DNA from: Rudaea cellulosilytica DSM 22992
Lineage (GTDB): Bacteria > Pseudomonadota > Gammaproteobacteria > Xanthomonadales > Rhodanobacteraceae
Direction of reading: 5' to 3'
Length of the DNA stretch: 64,000 bases
Assembly: GCF_000378125.1 (NCBI RefSeq)
Contig: NZ_KB899245.1
Coordinates: 124,001-188,000, forward strand
Positions 20,825 through 29,811 of this stretch are shown here, piece by piece (within the stretch, counting starts at the first letter, position 1; every line of letters begins with the position of its first letter). The notes below the pieces were generated by a model. It saw nothing but the letters and a program-made list of their open reading frames with translations, was not told the DNA's origin and did not search any database. Made by a program: the position numbers and the translations under genes.

Positions 20825-21637
20825 ATGCAACAGGAAGATCGCAAGCCACTACAAGTGGCGGTGGTGACGCCGTACTACAAGGAGCCGGCTGCGATCCTGA
20901 GCCGTTGCATGGAGAGCGTACGGACGCAGAACTATCTGCACGTCATGCACTACATGGTGGCCGATGGTGTGCCTCAGCCCGAACTGATGGCCGAATGGCC
21001 GCAGGTCCGCCACATTACATTGCCCAACGGGCATGCCAATTATGGTTCAACACCTCGCGGCATCGGCGCGCTGTGCGCGCTGGCCGACGGCTTCGACGTG
21101 GTATGTTTTCTCGATGCCGACAACCTGTTGCTGCCCGATCATGCGGAATCGCTGATACAGGTCTACGATCGCGCGCGTGCGCAAGGCGAGCCACTCGATG
21201 CGGTGTTTTCGTCGCGATATCTGTTCCTGCCGAATCACGAACACCTCAGACTGGTCCCGCCTGGCGAAGCAAAAGGCTCGGCCTTCGTCGACACCAATTG
21301 CATCAGCCTGTCCCGTTCAGCCGGATTCCTCTGGGGCGCCTGGTGCCAGTTGCCCCGGTCGCTGACGCCGATCTGCGACCGCGCCATGTGCAAGCTCATG
21401 CAGGATCACAAACTGCGCGTGGACTGGACGGAGCGGCATACCGTGCTGTACGAGGCAAACTGGAGGCGCACCTACCTGCTGGCTGGGTTGACACCGCCCG
21501 AAAGCGGGTTGCATGACGATACGCTCGACGTCGTCGGCGAGGGCCTGACGGAAGAAGAGACTTGGGCGCTGCTCAGGGTGAAATGGACCTACGTAAAAAA
21601 TCCGGGTGCCGAAGGCGCGGAGCAAAGTAAAAAATGA
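20825..21637 (+). CDS. Family 2 glycosyltransferase
   Basis: A 270-residue GT-A-fold transferase. The nucleotide-sugar site starts at VAVVTPYYKEPAAILSRCME, and the metal-binding DxD motif is FLDADNLLLPDH. It has no transmembrane segment, so it acts at the cytoplasmic face. It starts 10 bases after the aminotransferase gene and overlaps the next gene by 4 bases (ATGA), so it is very probably co-translated with the UDP-xylose synthase. Local composition is a little lower in GC than in the two genes upstream. Confidence 0.85.
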   Translation: MQQEDRKPLQVAVVTPYYKEPAAILSRCMESVRTQNYLHVMHYMVADGVPQPELMAEWPQVRHITLPNGHANYGSTPRGIGALCALADGFDVVCFLDADNLLLPDHAESLIQVYDRARAQGEPLDAVFSSRYLFLPNHEHLRLVPPGEAKGSAFVDTNCISLSRSAGFLWGAWCQLPRSLTPICDRAMCKLMQDHKLRVDWTERHTVLYEANWRRTYLLAGLTPPESGLHDDTLDVVGEGLTEEETWALLRVKWTYVKNPGAEGAEQSKK

Positions 21638-22653
21638 CCTGCGCGATCGTGACCGGGGGCGCTGGGTTCATTGGCAGTCACCTATGCGAAGCACTGCTCG
21701 CTCAAGGTTATCGAGTCGTCTGCCTGGACGATCTGTCCACTGGCCTGGCGCGCAACATCGCGCATCTCGATGGACATCCCCGGTTTGCTTTCATTCGCGC
21801 GGATGTGGTGTGCGAGAGTGCATGGACATCGTTGTCTGCGGCCACTCGCGTATTCCATCTCGCCAGCCCGGCCAGTCCGGACGACTATCAGCGCACTCCG
21901 GTAGAAACGATTCGCACCAACGTCGTAGGCATCTTCAATGCATTGGAATTTGCGCGCACGCACACGGCCAGATTGCTGCTGACATCCACCAGCGAGGTCT
22001 ATGGTGATCCGGCGGTACATCCTCAGCCGGAAAGCTACTGGGGCAACGTCAACCCTGTAGGGCCACGCAGCTGCTACGACGAAGGCAAGCGCTGTGCGGA
22101 AGCTCTGGCCATGGCGCATGCGCGCCAGCACGGCACAGCGGTGCGTGTGGCGCGGCTGTTCAATACCTACGGTCCGCGCCTGCGTCCCGACGATGGACGC
22201 GTGGTGAGTCAATTTATCGTGCATGCGCTGCGGGGCGAACCGTTGCCGCTGTACGGCAACGGCTCACAGACGCGCTCGTTCTGTTACGTGGGCGACATCG
22301 TACGCGGACTGCTGGCGTTGATGAATCAGGATCGGACCACAGGCCCCGTGAATTTGGGCAACCCGCACGAGATCACCATCGCCGCGCTGGCACACGAAGT
22401 GCTGCGCCTGACCGGCACAACCGCAGGCTTGCAGGTACAGCCGGAACGCACGGACGACCCACGTCGCCGCCAGCCAGACATCCAGCTGGCCCAACGGCTT
22501 CTGCAGTGGCGTCCCGAAGTGGGGTTGCAGGAGGGCTTGGGCGCCACCATCGAGTGGTTCCGCGCGCATCGGGCTGAAGAATTTCCTCTGCAGGCGGAGG
22601 AGGTTAAGCAAACCGATGCACGCGGTCAGTTAGACGGGTTGCCGGTGCCCTGA
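21634..22653 (+). CDS. uxs: UDP-glucuronate decarboxylase (UDP-xylose synthase)
   Basis: A 339-residue extended short-chain dehydrogenase. The NAD motif TGGAGFIGSHLCE is at the N-terminus. HLASPASPDDYQ, STSEVYGDP, YWGNVNPVGPRSCYDEGKR (catalytic Tyr and Lys) and NGSQTRSFCYVGDI are characteristic of UXS, which makes UDP-xylose from UDP-glucuronate. The short C-terminal tail beyond the fold is unusual. Coupled to the GT2 gene by a 4-base overlap, it likely supplies that enzyme's donor. Confidence 0.87.
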   Translation: MTCAIVTGGAGFIGSHLCEALLAQGYRVVCLDDLSTGLARNIAHLDGHPRFAFIRADVVCESAWTSLSAATRVFHLASPASPDDYQRTPVETIRTNVVGIFNALEFARTHTARLLLTSTSEVYGDPAVHPQPESYWGNVNPVGPRSCYDEGKRCAEALAMAHARQHGTAVRVARLFNTYGPRLRPDDGRVVSQFIVHALRGEPLPLYGNGSQTRSFCYVGDIVRGLLALMNQDRTTGPVNLGNPHEITIAALAHEVLRLTGTTAGLQVQPERTDDPRRRQPDIQLAQRLLQWRPEVGLQEGLGATIEWFRAHRAEEFPLQAEEVKQTDARGQLDGLPVP

Positions 22654-22707
22654 GCTGGCCTCATCCCAGTTCTTGCCTGGTTTGCGCATGCGGTCCCGCG
22701 TATCGGG

Positions 22708-23223
22708 TCAGGGTTGCTGCGCCAGCTCGTAGTCGAACTCGTAATAGTGCTTACCGCCCTCGGCGATGACGATCTTCATCGTGCCGTCGAGACCGGTCAA
22801 TTCCTCGGTGCCCGAACCCGGGACGACGATGATGTTGAGGTAGGGCGCGCCGTCCGTCATCGTCGCGTTGTGCTGCAGCGAAAATCCACCGCGCTTGCCG
22901 TCGAGCGTGCCGGTCACCCGTTCGACCGCGACGTAGCCGCCCGAGCCCTTGGCGCTGCCGGCGTACAGCATTTCGCCCTGGCTCGTCGCTTCGAGTTCGC
23001 CGTGGAACTGCTTGTCGATGGACATGCGGCCGAGGCCCGCGTCTGCGTTCTTGTTGTACGCTTCGAGCGGCTGCAGCTTCACGTCGAATGCGCCTTTGGC
23101 ATGGTGTTTCATCGTAATTCCTTTGTCGTTGGCGACACGGCTGCTATTGGATTGGCCTATGCTCTGTTGGATCGCGCCAACCAGCAAGGCCAACGTAACC
23201 AGGGAAACGGTAGTCATGCGCAT
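22708..23223 (-). CDS. DUF3224-family secreted protein
   Basis: A 171-residue protein with an N-terminal signal peptide and a single DUF3224-type beta-barrel domain (allene-oxide-cyclase-like fold). It starts around MKHHAKGAFDVKLQPLE and includes LGRMSIDKQFHGELEATS and GSGTEELTGLDG. Function is unknown. Many members lack the signal peptide, and the internal Met38 could be the ancestral start. It is divergent from the AraC gene at 23309, which may regulate it. Confidence 0.78.
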   Translation of the reverse strand: MRMTTVSLVTLALLVGAIQQSIGQSNSSRVANDKGITMKHHAKGAFDVKLQPLEAYNKNADAGLGRMSIDKQFHGELEATSQGEMLYAGSAKGSGGYVAVERVTGTLDGKRGGFSLQHNATMTDGAPYLNIIVVPGSGTEELTGLDGTMKIVIAEGGKHYYEFDYELAQQP

Positions 23224-23308
23224 GCTGATTCCTCGATTGCGACGCAGACCGCCGTGTCGAAAGGAATGCTAGCGGGGCTCACATCTCTCGGGATTGAATA
23301 AACGCGAC

Positions 23309-24115
23309 ATGGCGAGAAGCAAGCCGATCAAATTGCGTGGTGCGCTGAATTCACGACTCGACGCCAAGGGGTTTCGCCATGCGCGCTATTGGCCGTCCCC
23401 AGATCTGGCGCAATTCGTCGAACACTATTGGGCCGTTGACTGGGTGCTGGACGAACCCTGTGTCCGTGAGACGTTGCCGCATCCGGTCGTCCATCTCGTT
23501 GCCGAGAATGGCGAGGCAACGCTGGGCGGGCCGTCGACGCAGCGCTGGATGCGCCAGTTCGCGCCGGGGTACGGCCGCGTATTCGCGATCAAATTCCGTG
23601 TCGGCGGCTTCCGCCCGCTCGTCGACGGTCAGGTCAGCGCCTACGCCAATCGCGTTCTGCCCGCGCGTGAAGTATTCGGTGAACAGGCGCGCCATCTCGG
23701 TCGCGACGTGCTCGCCGCCGAAGACCATCACGCCGCCGTTGCGATCTACGAGTCGTTCCTGCGCGGCTTCGGCCTGCGCGACGATCCCGTGGTCGATCTC
23801 GTTGCCGGTATTGCCGAGCGCATCGCCGATGATCGTGATATTACGCGCATCGAGCAGGTGGCGACGGAATTCGGCTTGACCCAGCGCACCTTGCAGCGGC
23901 TGTGTCGCGATTACGTCGGCGCCACTCCCAAATGGCTGATCCAGCGCTATCGCCTGCACGAAGCGGTGGCGCGCATCGACACGGGCGCGGCATGCGACTG
24001 GGCCGCGCTGGCGCTCGATCTAGGCTACGCCGACCAGGCTCATTTGATCCGTGATTTCAAGAAGATCGTCGGCCGCACGCCGCTCGAATATGCGAAGGCG
24101 GGAGCGCGCCCGTGA
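23309..24115 (+). CDS. AraC-family transcriptional regulator
   Basis: A 268-residue regulator. The N-terminal ligand domain has the pattern ARYWPSPDLAQFVEHYWAVD and LPHPVVHLVAENG. The C-terminal double helix-turn-helix includes LTQRTLQRLCRDYVGATPKW and AALALDLGYADQAHLIRDFK. I chose ATG 23309; a TTG 15 bases earlier is also open. Its stop overlaps the start of the L,D-transpeptidase gene by 4 bases. It is paralogous to the regulator at 25457. Confidence 0.88.
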   Translation: MARSKPIKLRGALNSRLDAKGFRHARYWPSPDLAQFVEHYWAVDWVLDEPCVRETLPHPVVHLVAENGEATLGGPSTQRWMRQFAPGYGRVFAIKFRVGGFRPLVDGQVSAYANRVLPAREVFGEQARHLGRDVLAAEDHHAAVAIYESFLRGFGLRDDPVVDLVAGIAERIADDRDITRIEQVATEFGLTQRTLQRLCRDYVGATPKWLIQRYRLHEAVARIDTGAACDWAALALDLGYADQAHLIRDFKKIVGRTPLEYAKAGARP

Positions 24116-24888
24116 TTCGCAGTGGCGTCGCGGCGAGGTATTCTCGCCACTTGCTCCATCTCGTTCGCATCCTGTTCGTGTTGATCCTCGCGATGATCGC
24201 CGTACCCGGTACCGCAGTTGATGTTGCCGATCCGGTTCCTGATTCCGCGCGTGCACGCGCGGCGGCTACGCGCGTGCGCCCCGCGCTCGAGCGCGATCTG
24301 GCGGTGCGGCATCTGCGCTACGGCGCGCCGGTCTTCGTGCGCATTTTCAAGCGCGAGGCCGAGCTCGAGCTGTGGCTGCGCGGAGGCGATGGGAAATTTA
24401 TACTTTTCCGAAAATACCCGGTGTGCAAATTCTCTGGCGAGCTCGGTCCGAAGCAGCGCGAGGGTGACAATCAGGCGCCGGAAGGTTTCTATTCGGTTGC
24501 CCCGCGCCAGCTCAATCCATCGAGCAAATTTCACCTCGCCTTCAACCTCGGATTTCCAAACGAATACGACCGCGCGCACGGCCGCACCGGCAGTGCGCTC
24601 ATGGTGCACGGTGATTGTGTTTCGATCGGCTGCTATGCGATGGGCGATGCCGGCATCGAGGAAATCTACACGCTGGCTGCCGCGGCTTTGCACGCAGGGC
24701 AGGGCGCGTTTGCCGTGCATATATTTCCGTTCCGTCCGACGACGGGGGCGCTGTCCGCGGCCAGGGATTCGCCCTGGCTCGGGTTCTGGAACGAGCTCAA
24801 GCCGGCCTACGATTTCTTCGAGCGCGAGCATATTCCGCCGCCGATCGCGGTTGAGCACGGCCGCTATCGAGTGGAGCCGATCAGATAG
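24112..24888 (+). CDS. YafK-like L,D-transpeptidase-family protein
   Basis: A 258-residue periplasmic protein with an N-terminal membrane/signal segment (residues 16-36). The YkuD-type catalytic block is MVHGDCVSIGCYAM with His166 and Cys174. In E. coli the relative YafK (DpaA) detaches Braun lipoprotein from peptidoglycan rather than cross-linking it, so hydrolysis is as likely as transpeptidation here. It begins at GTG 24112 within the stop of the AraC gene, so the two are translationally coupled. Confidence 0.83.
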   Translation: MIRSGVAARYSRHLLHLVRILFVLILAMIAVPGTAVDVADPVPDSARARAAATRVRPALERDLAVRHLRYGAPVFVRIFKREAELELWLRGGDGKFILFRKYPVCKFSGELGPKQREGDNQAPEGFYSVAPRQLNPSSKFHLAFNLGFPNEYDRAHGRTGSALMVHGDCVSIGCYAMGDAGIEEIYTLAAAALHAGQGAFAVHIFPFRPTTGALSAARDSPWLGFWNELKPAYDFFEREHIPPPIAVEHGRYRVEPIR

Positions 24889-24953
24889 CCGATCCGGGTG
24901 CGACCTTTCGGTTCCGCGGCCCAGGCAATGCATGCGCGCCATAGTCAACCGCA

Positions 24954-25391
24954 CTACATCTTGCGGTCATAGTAGGTGTCGTCCCCGACGATACGATCGT
25001 TCCCTATCGTGTAGACGGACATCAGGCGCACCGAAATCGGTTTGTCCTGCGCACCGCCGAGGTGGCCGGTCATGACAAACTGCGCGTAGACATGATTTCC
25101 GACACGCTCAAGCGATGCAATGTCGTCGCGGGCATCCGGAATCATGGCGAAGACTTTGCGATAGGTGTCCGCGATGGGTCTGTTGCCGCTCAGGTTGGGA
25201 TAGTCAGGCGAGTGCAGCGTCGCGTCGGGAGCGTAGAGGCGCTCGATCGCTTCGGCATCGTGCCGATTGAATGCGGTGAATTTTTGTTGCACGGTTGCCA
25301 GTGCGCCATGGCCGAGCGGCTGGGCCGGCAAGGACAAGCTTGCGATCAGGCACAGCAAGCCGGTCAAGGCGAATGTCTGCTTCTTTTTCAT
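24954..25391 (-). CDS. NTF2-like/SnoaL-fold secreted protein
   Basis: A 145-residue protein with a signal peptide (KKKQTFALTGLLCLIASLSL) and a cone-shaped NTF2-like domain: VQQKFTAFNRHDAEAIERLY, PDATLHSPDYPNLSGN and a closing GDDTYYDRKM. The fold serves isomerases, polyketide cyclases and ligand binders; no catalytic set is recognisable. ATG 25391 was chosen over the long upstream extension. It is divergent from the AraC gene at 25457 with only 65 bases between, which implies regulation by that protein. Confidence 0.78.
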   Translation of the reverse strand: MKKKQTFALTGLLCLIASLSLPAQPLGHGALATVQQKFTAFNRHDAEAIERLYAPDATLHSPDYPNLSGNRPIADTYRKVFAMIPDARDDIASLERVGNHVYAQFVMTGHLGGAQDKPISVRLMSVYTIGNDRIVGDDTYYDRKM

Positions 25392-25456
25392 TTGCGCTTT
25401 CAGCCTCGGTTTCAGGTGGGTGGTGGAAGTAAGATCATCCCATTGGGAATTCCGCC

Positions 25457-26347
25457 ATGATTGGAAAAAGCCGACACCCCGAAGACGAACAGGCGCCTGG
25501 ACTGGCGACCGATATCGTCGGCCAAGGCTGTGGGGTGTTGCGCCACTCGCCTTCACCCGGCCCTTACGTGCATTTGCGATATGCGCCGCCGCCGGACCTC
25601 GCGCCGTGGGTCGAGCATTTTTGGATAGAGCGCTGGAGCTTCTCGGACGCCACCCCGCAAACGCGGGAGATGCTGCCGCATCCCGCGGTGCATCTGGTTT
25701 TCGCTCCGAACCGATCGCGGATATACGGTGTGCAGCTGCGCCGGTTCGTGCGTGAGCTGCGGGGCTCCGGTTGCATTCTCGGCGCAAAATTCCATCCCGG
25801 CGCGTTCTTCCCGTTCTTCTGCCGTCCGGTCGGCGACATCGCCAACGGGTCGATTCCCGTGGCCGAAGTCTTCGCGCATGCGTCGGATGCCGAAGCGGAG
25901 GTGCTGGGGGCGCGCGGCGACCGCGCCATGGTTCATGCGGCCGCCAACTTTCTGCGTGGAAGCACACCGGCGCGAGATTCCAAGGTTGAGCTCGCACGCG
26001 ATGCGGTCAGGCAGGTCGTCGAGGATCCGGCGCTGACCCGCGTCGGCGATCTGATGCAGCGCCTGCGCATGACCGAACGCGCTTTGCAGCGCCTTTTCTT
26101 TGCTTACGTCGGTGCGAGCCCGCGCTGGGTCATCAAGCGCTATCGCACCTACGAGGCGCTGGAACGTCTTGCCGATGCGCGCGGCGTCATGCTGAGCGAT
26201 CTCGCGCAGGATCTCGGTTACTTCGATCAGGCGCACTTCACCAACGACTTCAGGAGGCTGACCGGCCATCCCCCGGCGAGGTACGCAGGAACGGGAACCG
26301 GTCGGACTGTGAGCCAACTGCAGCGACGCCAGGGAACGTCCGATTAA
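25457..26347 (+). CDS. AraC-family transcriptional regulator, paralogue of the 23309 gene
   Basis: A 296-residue regulator. The N-terminal part matches the 23309 protein (HPAVHLVFAPN against HPVVHLVAENG), and the DNA-binding part matches too (MTERALQRLFFAYVGASPRW). The second helix-turn-helix is LAQDLGYFDQAHFTNDFRRL. It carries an N-terminal extension of about 30 residues and a polar C-terminal tail. The shared 65-base promoter region with the secreted NTF2-like gene contains GGAATTCC at 25446-25453. Confidence 0.88.
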   Translation: MIGKSRHPEDEQAPGLATDIVGQGCGVLRHSPSPGPYVHLRYAPPPDLAPWVEHFWIERWSFSDATPQTREMLPHPAVHLVFAPNRSRIYGVQLRRFVRELRGSGCILGAKFHPGAFFPFFCRPVGDIANGSIPVAEVFAHASDAEAEVLGARGDRAMVHAAANFLRGSTPARDSKVELARDAVRQVVEDPALTRVGDLMQRLRMTERALQRLFFAYVGASPRWVIKRYRTYEALERLADARGVMLSDLAQDLGYFDQAHFTNDFRRLTGHPPARYAGTGTGRTVSQLQRRQGTSD

Positions 26348-26475
26348 CCTGCTGCGCTCGATGTTGCCCTGCCTAAAAAAACCGCAAATCGGAGTCCTTG
26401 TCGCGCGCCATCCTCGCGTGCAAATGTCATGCCGCGGGCGTAGGCTGAAGATTCCCTTTCTGACGGAGCCGAGCA

Positions 26476-26850
26476 ATGAAAATCGAACAAATCGCCCAGC
26501 GCCTCGTTGAATTGTGCAGAGAGGGCAAGTTCGAGCAGGCGCAAAAAGAACTGTACGCGGACGACGCGATCAGCATCGAAGCCGAAGGCACACCGATGGC
26601 GGCGGGTGGTCCGGCGAAAGGATTGGAGGCGATTTACGAGAAAGGCCGCCAGTTCAACGCCGGCATCGAGGCCTATCACGGCATGCAGGTCAGCGAGCCG
26701 CTCGTCGCCGAGAATTGGTTCAGCGTCAAGATGGTGCTCGATGTCACCATGAAGCAATGGGGCCGCCAAGTCATGCAGGAAATCTGCGTCTACCACGTGC
26801 GCAACGGCAAGATCGATCGCGAGCAGTTCTTCTACGACACCGGCGGCTGA
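26476..26850 (+). CDS. Cytoplasmic NTF2-like/SnoaL-fold protein
   Basis: A 124-residue single-domain protein without signal peptide. The fold is seen from IAQRLVELCREGKFEQAQKE through GMQVSEPLVAENWFSVKMVL to NGKIDREQFFYDTGG. It is typical of small stand-alone proteins whose function is unknown. CGGAG lies upstream of ATG 26476. It is 128 bases downstream of the second AraC gene, so co-regulation is possible. Confidence 0.8.
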   Translation: MKIEQIAQRLVELCREGKFEQAQKELYADDAISIEAEGTPMAAGGPAKGLEAIYEKGRQFNAGIEAYHGMQVSEPLVAENWFSVKMVLDVTMKQWGRQVMQEICVYHVRNGKIDREQFFYDTGG

Positions 26851-26938
26851 GCGCGCCGCTCGGGCGTGACTTGAGGCAGGGGCGGGCGACCGCGGCATCG
26901 CGCTAGCATCGGCGCTCGTTTCGCTACGGGGAATTGCG

Positions 26939-29011
26939 ATGAAAAAGCTGGCGGTCTCGTTGCGCCGGTTGTCGCTCGCTTGCGCGGTGGCCGCGGGCGT
27001 GCTCGGTATGGGTTCTTCCAGCGCGATCGCGGATACCGCGGCGACGGCCAAGCCCGATGTGGTCGCGGCCAACGTCGACGCCTCGGTCAATCCGGGTGAC
27101 GATTTCTTCACCTACGCGAACGGCGCCTGGCTCAAGGCGCATCCGATTCCGGCATCGGAAGCGAACTGGGGCATCGGTCGCGCCGTGCAGGACGAGCTCT
27201 ACGCGAAGCTGCGCAAAATCAGCGAAGACTCGGCCGCACAGAAGGACGCCGCATCCGGCAGCGACGCGCAGAAGATCGGCGATTTCTGGTCGACCGCGAT
27301 GGACGAGGCGTTGGCCGAGCGCAACGGTCTGACGCCGCTCAAGGCGCAGCTCGCGCAGATCGATGCAGTGAAAGATGCCGCTTCCGCGCTCGACGTCGCC
27401 TTTGCGCTGCAGCCGCTCGGCGTCGGCGCGTTCTTCGACTTCGGCGTGTTTCAGGACGAGAAGGCAAGCGAAGTCATGGCCGTGCATGCCGTGCAGGGCG
27501 GCCTCGGCCTGCCCGAGCGGGACTATTACTTCAACACCGAGGCCGGCGTGGCCAAGGCGCGCGCGGCCTACGTCGTGCATCTGGCGAACGTGCTCAAGTT
27601 GCTCGGCGCGGATGCGAAGTCCGCCGCCGCGCAGGCGCAGAAGGTGATGGCATTCGAGACCGCGCTGGCCAAGGTTTCGCGCAAGCTCGAAGATCTGCGC
27701 GACCCGGAAAAGAACTACAACAAGATGGCGCCGGCCGAGTTCACGCAAAAGTATACTCCGGCGATCGTCTGGGCCGAGCGCCTGCAAGGCTGGAAGCTCG
27801 ATGCGCCGTACCTGATCGTCGGCCAGCCGGAATTCTTCGCCGGCTTGCAGGCCCAGCTCAAGAGCACGCCCACGCCCGTACTGCGCGACTATCTGCGCGT
27901 ACAGCTCGTCGATTCCTATGCAAGCGCGCTGAACAAAGCCGTCGACGACGAGAGTTTCAGCTTTTATGGCAAGGTGCTGCGCGGGCAGAAGGAACAACGT
28001 CCGCGCTGGAAGCGCACGCTCGATGCCGAGAACCGTGCGATGGGCATGATCCTCGGCCGCATCTTCGTCGCTGAATACTTCCCGGACAACACCAAGCAGC
28101 GTTACAACGCGGCAGTCGAAGCCATCCGCAGCACCTACGCCGAGCGTATCGACAAACTCGACTGGATGAGCGCGGCGACCAAGACGAAGGCGCGCGAAAA
28201 GCTGGCCGCGGTGACGAAGAAGGTCGGCTATCCGGACAAGTGGAAGGACTATTCGGCGCTGACCGTCGGTCGCGCGGCGTACGCGGAAAACGTGATGAAC
28301 GCGCGGCGCTGGGGCTGGAACGACATGCTGTCGAAGTTCGGCAAACCGGTCGACCGCAGCGAGTGGGGCATGACCCCGCAGACCTACAACGCCTATTACA
28401 ACCCGTCCAACAACGAGATCGTGCTGCCGGCTGCGCAGTTCGCAATTCCCGGCTTCAGGGACGGCGACATCGACGACGCGGTCATCTACGGCTACGCCGC
28501 CGCCTCGACGATCGGCCACGAGATCACCCATGGTTTCGACGACGAGGGTCGCCAGTTCGACGCCAAGGGCAACCTCACCGACTGGTGGACGGCAGACGAC
28601 GCACGCAAGTTCACCGAGCGCGCGCAGGTCATGGTCAAGCAGTTCGACGCCTACGAGCCGTTGCCGGGGCTGCACATCAATGGCAAGGCCAGCCTCGGCG
28701 AGAACATCGCCGACTACGGCGGCATCCTCATCGGCCTCGATGCGTTCAAGAAGACCGAGCAATACAAGCGCGGCGAGAAGATCGCCGGCTACACGCCGGT
28801 GCAGCGCTTCTTCCTCGGCTATGCCCTTTCCTGGATCTTCGAACAGCGCGATGAGGCGTTACGCCAAGGCATGCTCAGCGACGTGCACGCGCCGCCGAAA
28901 TGGCGCGTCAACGGGCCGCTCGCGAACGTCGGCGAATTCCACGAGGCGTTCGGCGTGAAGCCGGGCCAGGCGATGTACCGCGCCGAGGCAGACCGCGTAC
29001 GTATCTGGTGA
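26939..29011 (+). CDS. M13-family zinc metallopeptidase (PepO/neprilysin-like)
   Basis: A 690-residue peptidase with an N-terminal signal peptide, so it is periplasmic or secreted. The zinc motif HEITH is at 527-531 (STIGHEITHGFDDEGRQFD). The third ligand is E588 in GENIADYGG, with D592 conserved. Substrate-binding NAYYNPSNNEIVLPAAQF precedes it, and the chain ends in the family-type VRIW. It probably cleaves oligopeptides up to about 40 residues. No partner genes are adjacent. Confidence 0.95.
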   Translation: MKKLAVSLRRLSLACAVAAGVLGMGSSSAIADTAATAKPDVVAANVDASVNPGDDFFTYANGAWLKAHPIPASEANWGIGRAVQDELYAKLRKISEDSAAQKDAASGSDAQKIGDFWSTAMDEALAERNGLTPLKAQLAQIDAVKDAASALDVAFALQPLGVGAFFDFGVFQDEKASEVMAVHAVQGGLGLPERDYYFNTEAGVAKARAAYVVHLANVLKLLGADAKSAAAQAQKVMAFETALAKVSRKLEDLRDPEKNYNKMAPAEFTQKYTPAIVWAERLQGWKLDAPYLIVGQPEFFAGLQAQLKSTPTPVLRDYLRVQLVDSYASALNKAVDDESFSFYGKVLRGQKEQRPRWKRTLDAENRAMGMILGRIFVAEYFPDNTKQRYNAAVEAIRSTYAERIDKLDWMSAATKTKAREKLAAVTKKVGYPDKWKDYSALTVGRAAYAENVMNARRWGWNDMLSKFGKPVDRSEWGMTPQTYNAYYNPSNNEIVLPAAQFAIPGFRDGDIDDAVIYGYAAASTIGHEITHGFDDEGRQFDAKGNLTDWWTADDARKFTERAQVMVKQFDAYEPLPGLHINGKASLGENIADYGGILIGLDAFKKTEQYKRGEKIAGYTPVQRFFLGYALSWIFEQRDEALRQGMLSDVHAPPKWRVNGPLANVGEFHEAFGVKPGQAMYRAEADRVRIW

Positions 29012-29033
29012 CCAACCGGGTGGCCGTGCGCTT

Positions 29034-29681
29034 TTACAGCGCGAGGCTGACGCGCACGACGCCCGGATTGTTGAGCGACATGCCGCGCTCGAAGCCGAGC
29101 TTCGCGCAGAGGTCGAGCATCGCGCTGTTCTCGAGCAGCACGTCGCTCCACAGTTCGATCGCGCCGAGCTTGCGCGCCGAGGCGATCACGCGCTGCATGA
29201 GCAGGGTGCCGAAGCCTTGGCGCGCAAAGCGGCCTTCGACGACGATCGCAAATTCGGCGTGGGCGAGCACCGGGTCGAAGTGCGCGCGCGCGACGGCGTG
29301 GATCTCGACCGGCAAATCCGGGTACACGGGGTCGTCCGGCGTGGCCAGCACCCAGGCAAATGCGACTGTCGGATCGAGTTCGCAGAGCTGGTGCGCGAAC
29401 GCATCGGGCAGTTCGTTGAGAGGATGCAGGAAGCGCAAGCGCACTTCCTCCGGGCTAAGGCGGTGGAAGAAGCGCTGCAATACCTCGACGTCGTCCGCGC
29501 GGATCTGGCGCAGCACCAGCGGGGTGCCGTCGCGCGTCGTCAGCGGTTCGCCCGCAGCGCCGGCGCGGCGTGGCTTGCGCGGCAGGCTGCCACGGCTTGG
29601 CGGCGGCCGGATGCCGCGCATGGGTTGCGGCACCACCCAACGCTCGGCGAGCCTGCCCGGATTTTTTGTTAAAGTGTTCAT
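29034..29681 (-). CDS. GNAT acetyltransferase of the protein-acetylating (Pat C-terminal-like) type
   Basis: A 215-residue protein. A basic 45-residue leader is followed by a GNAT domain: LRQIRADDVEVLQRFFHRLS, FAIVVEGRFARQGFGTLLMQ and MLDLCAKLGFE. The sequence RLSPEEVRLRFL is typical of the acetyltransferase module fused to acyl-CoA synthetase-like domains in Pat proteins, but here it stands alone. The start could lie further downstream, because the leader has no homology I can see. Confidence 0.82.
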   Translation of the reverse strand: MNTLTKNPGRLAERWVVPQPMRGIRPPPSRGSLPRKPRRAGAAGEPLTTRDGTPLVLRQIRADDVEVLQRFFHRLSPEEVRLRFLHPLNELPDAFAHQLCELDPTVAFAWVLATPDDPVYPDLPVEIHAVARAHFDPVLAHAEFAIVVEGRFARQGFGTLLMQRVIASARKLGAIELWSDVLLENSAMLDLCAKLGFERGMSLNNPGVVRVSLAL

Positions 29682-29811
29682 GGGATCACATCTTGGGCGT
29701 TCGATTTGGAGCAGCCCACCTAAATTCCGTCGTGATCGTTCAGTAACATGACCCGTCGTTCACGCGGCGGATGCAAACCCCAGCCATTCTGCGCTTTTCG
29801 ATGATCGCACC

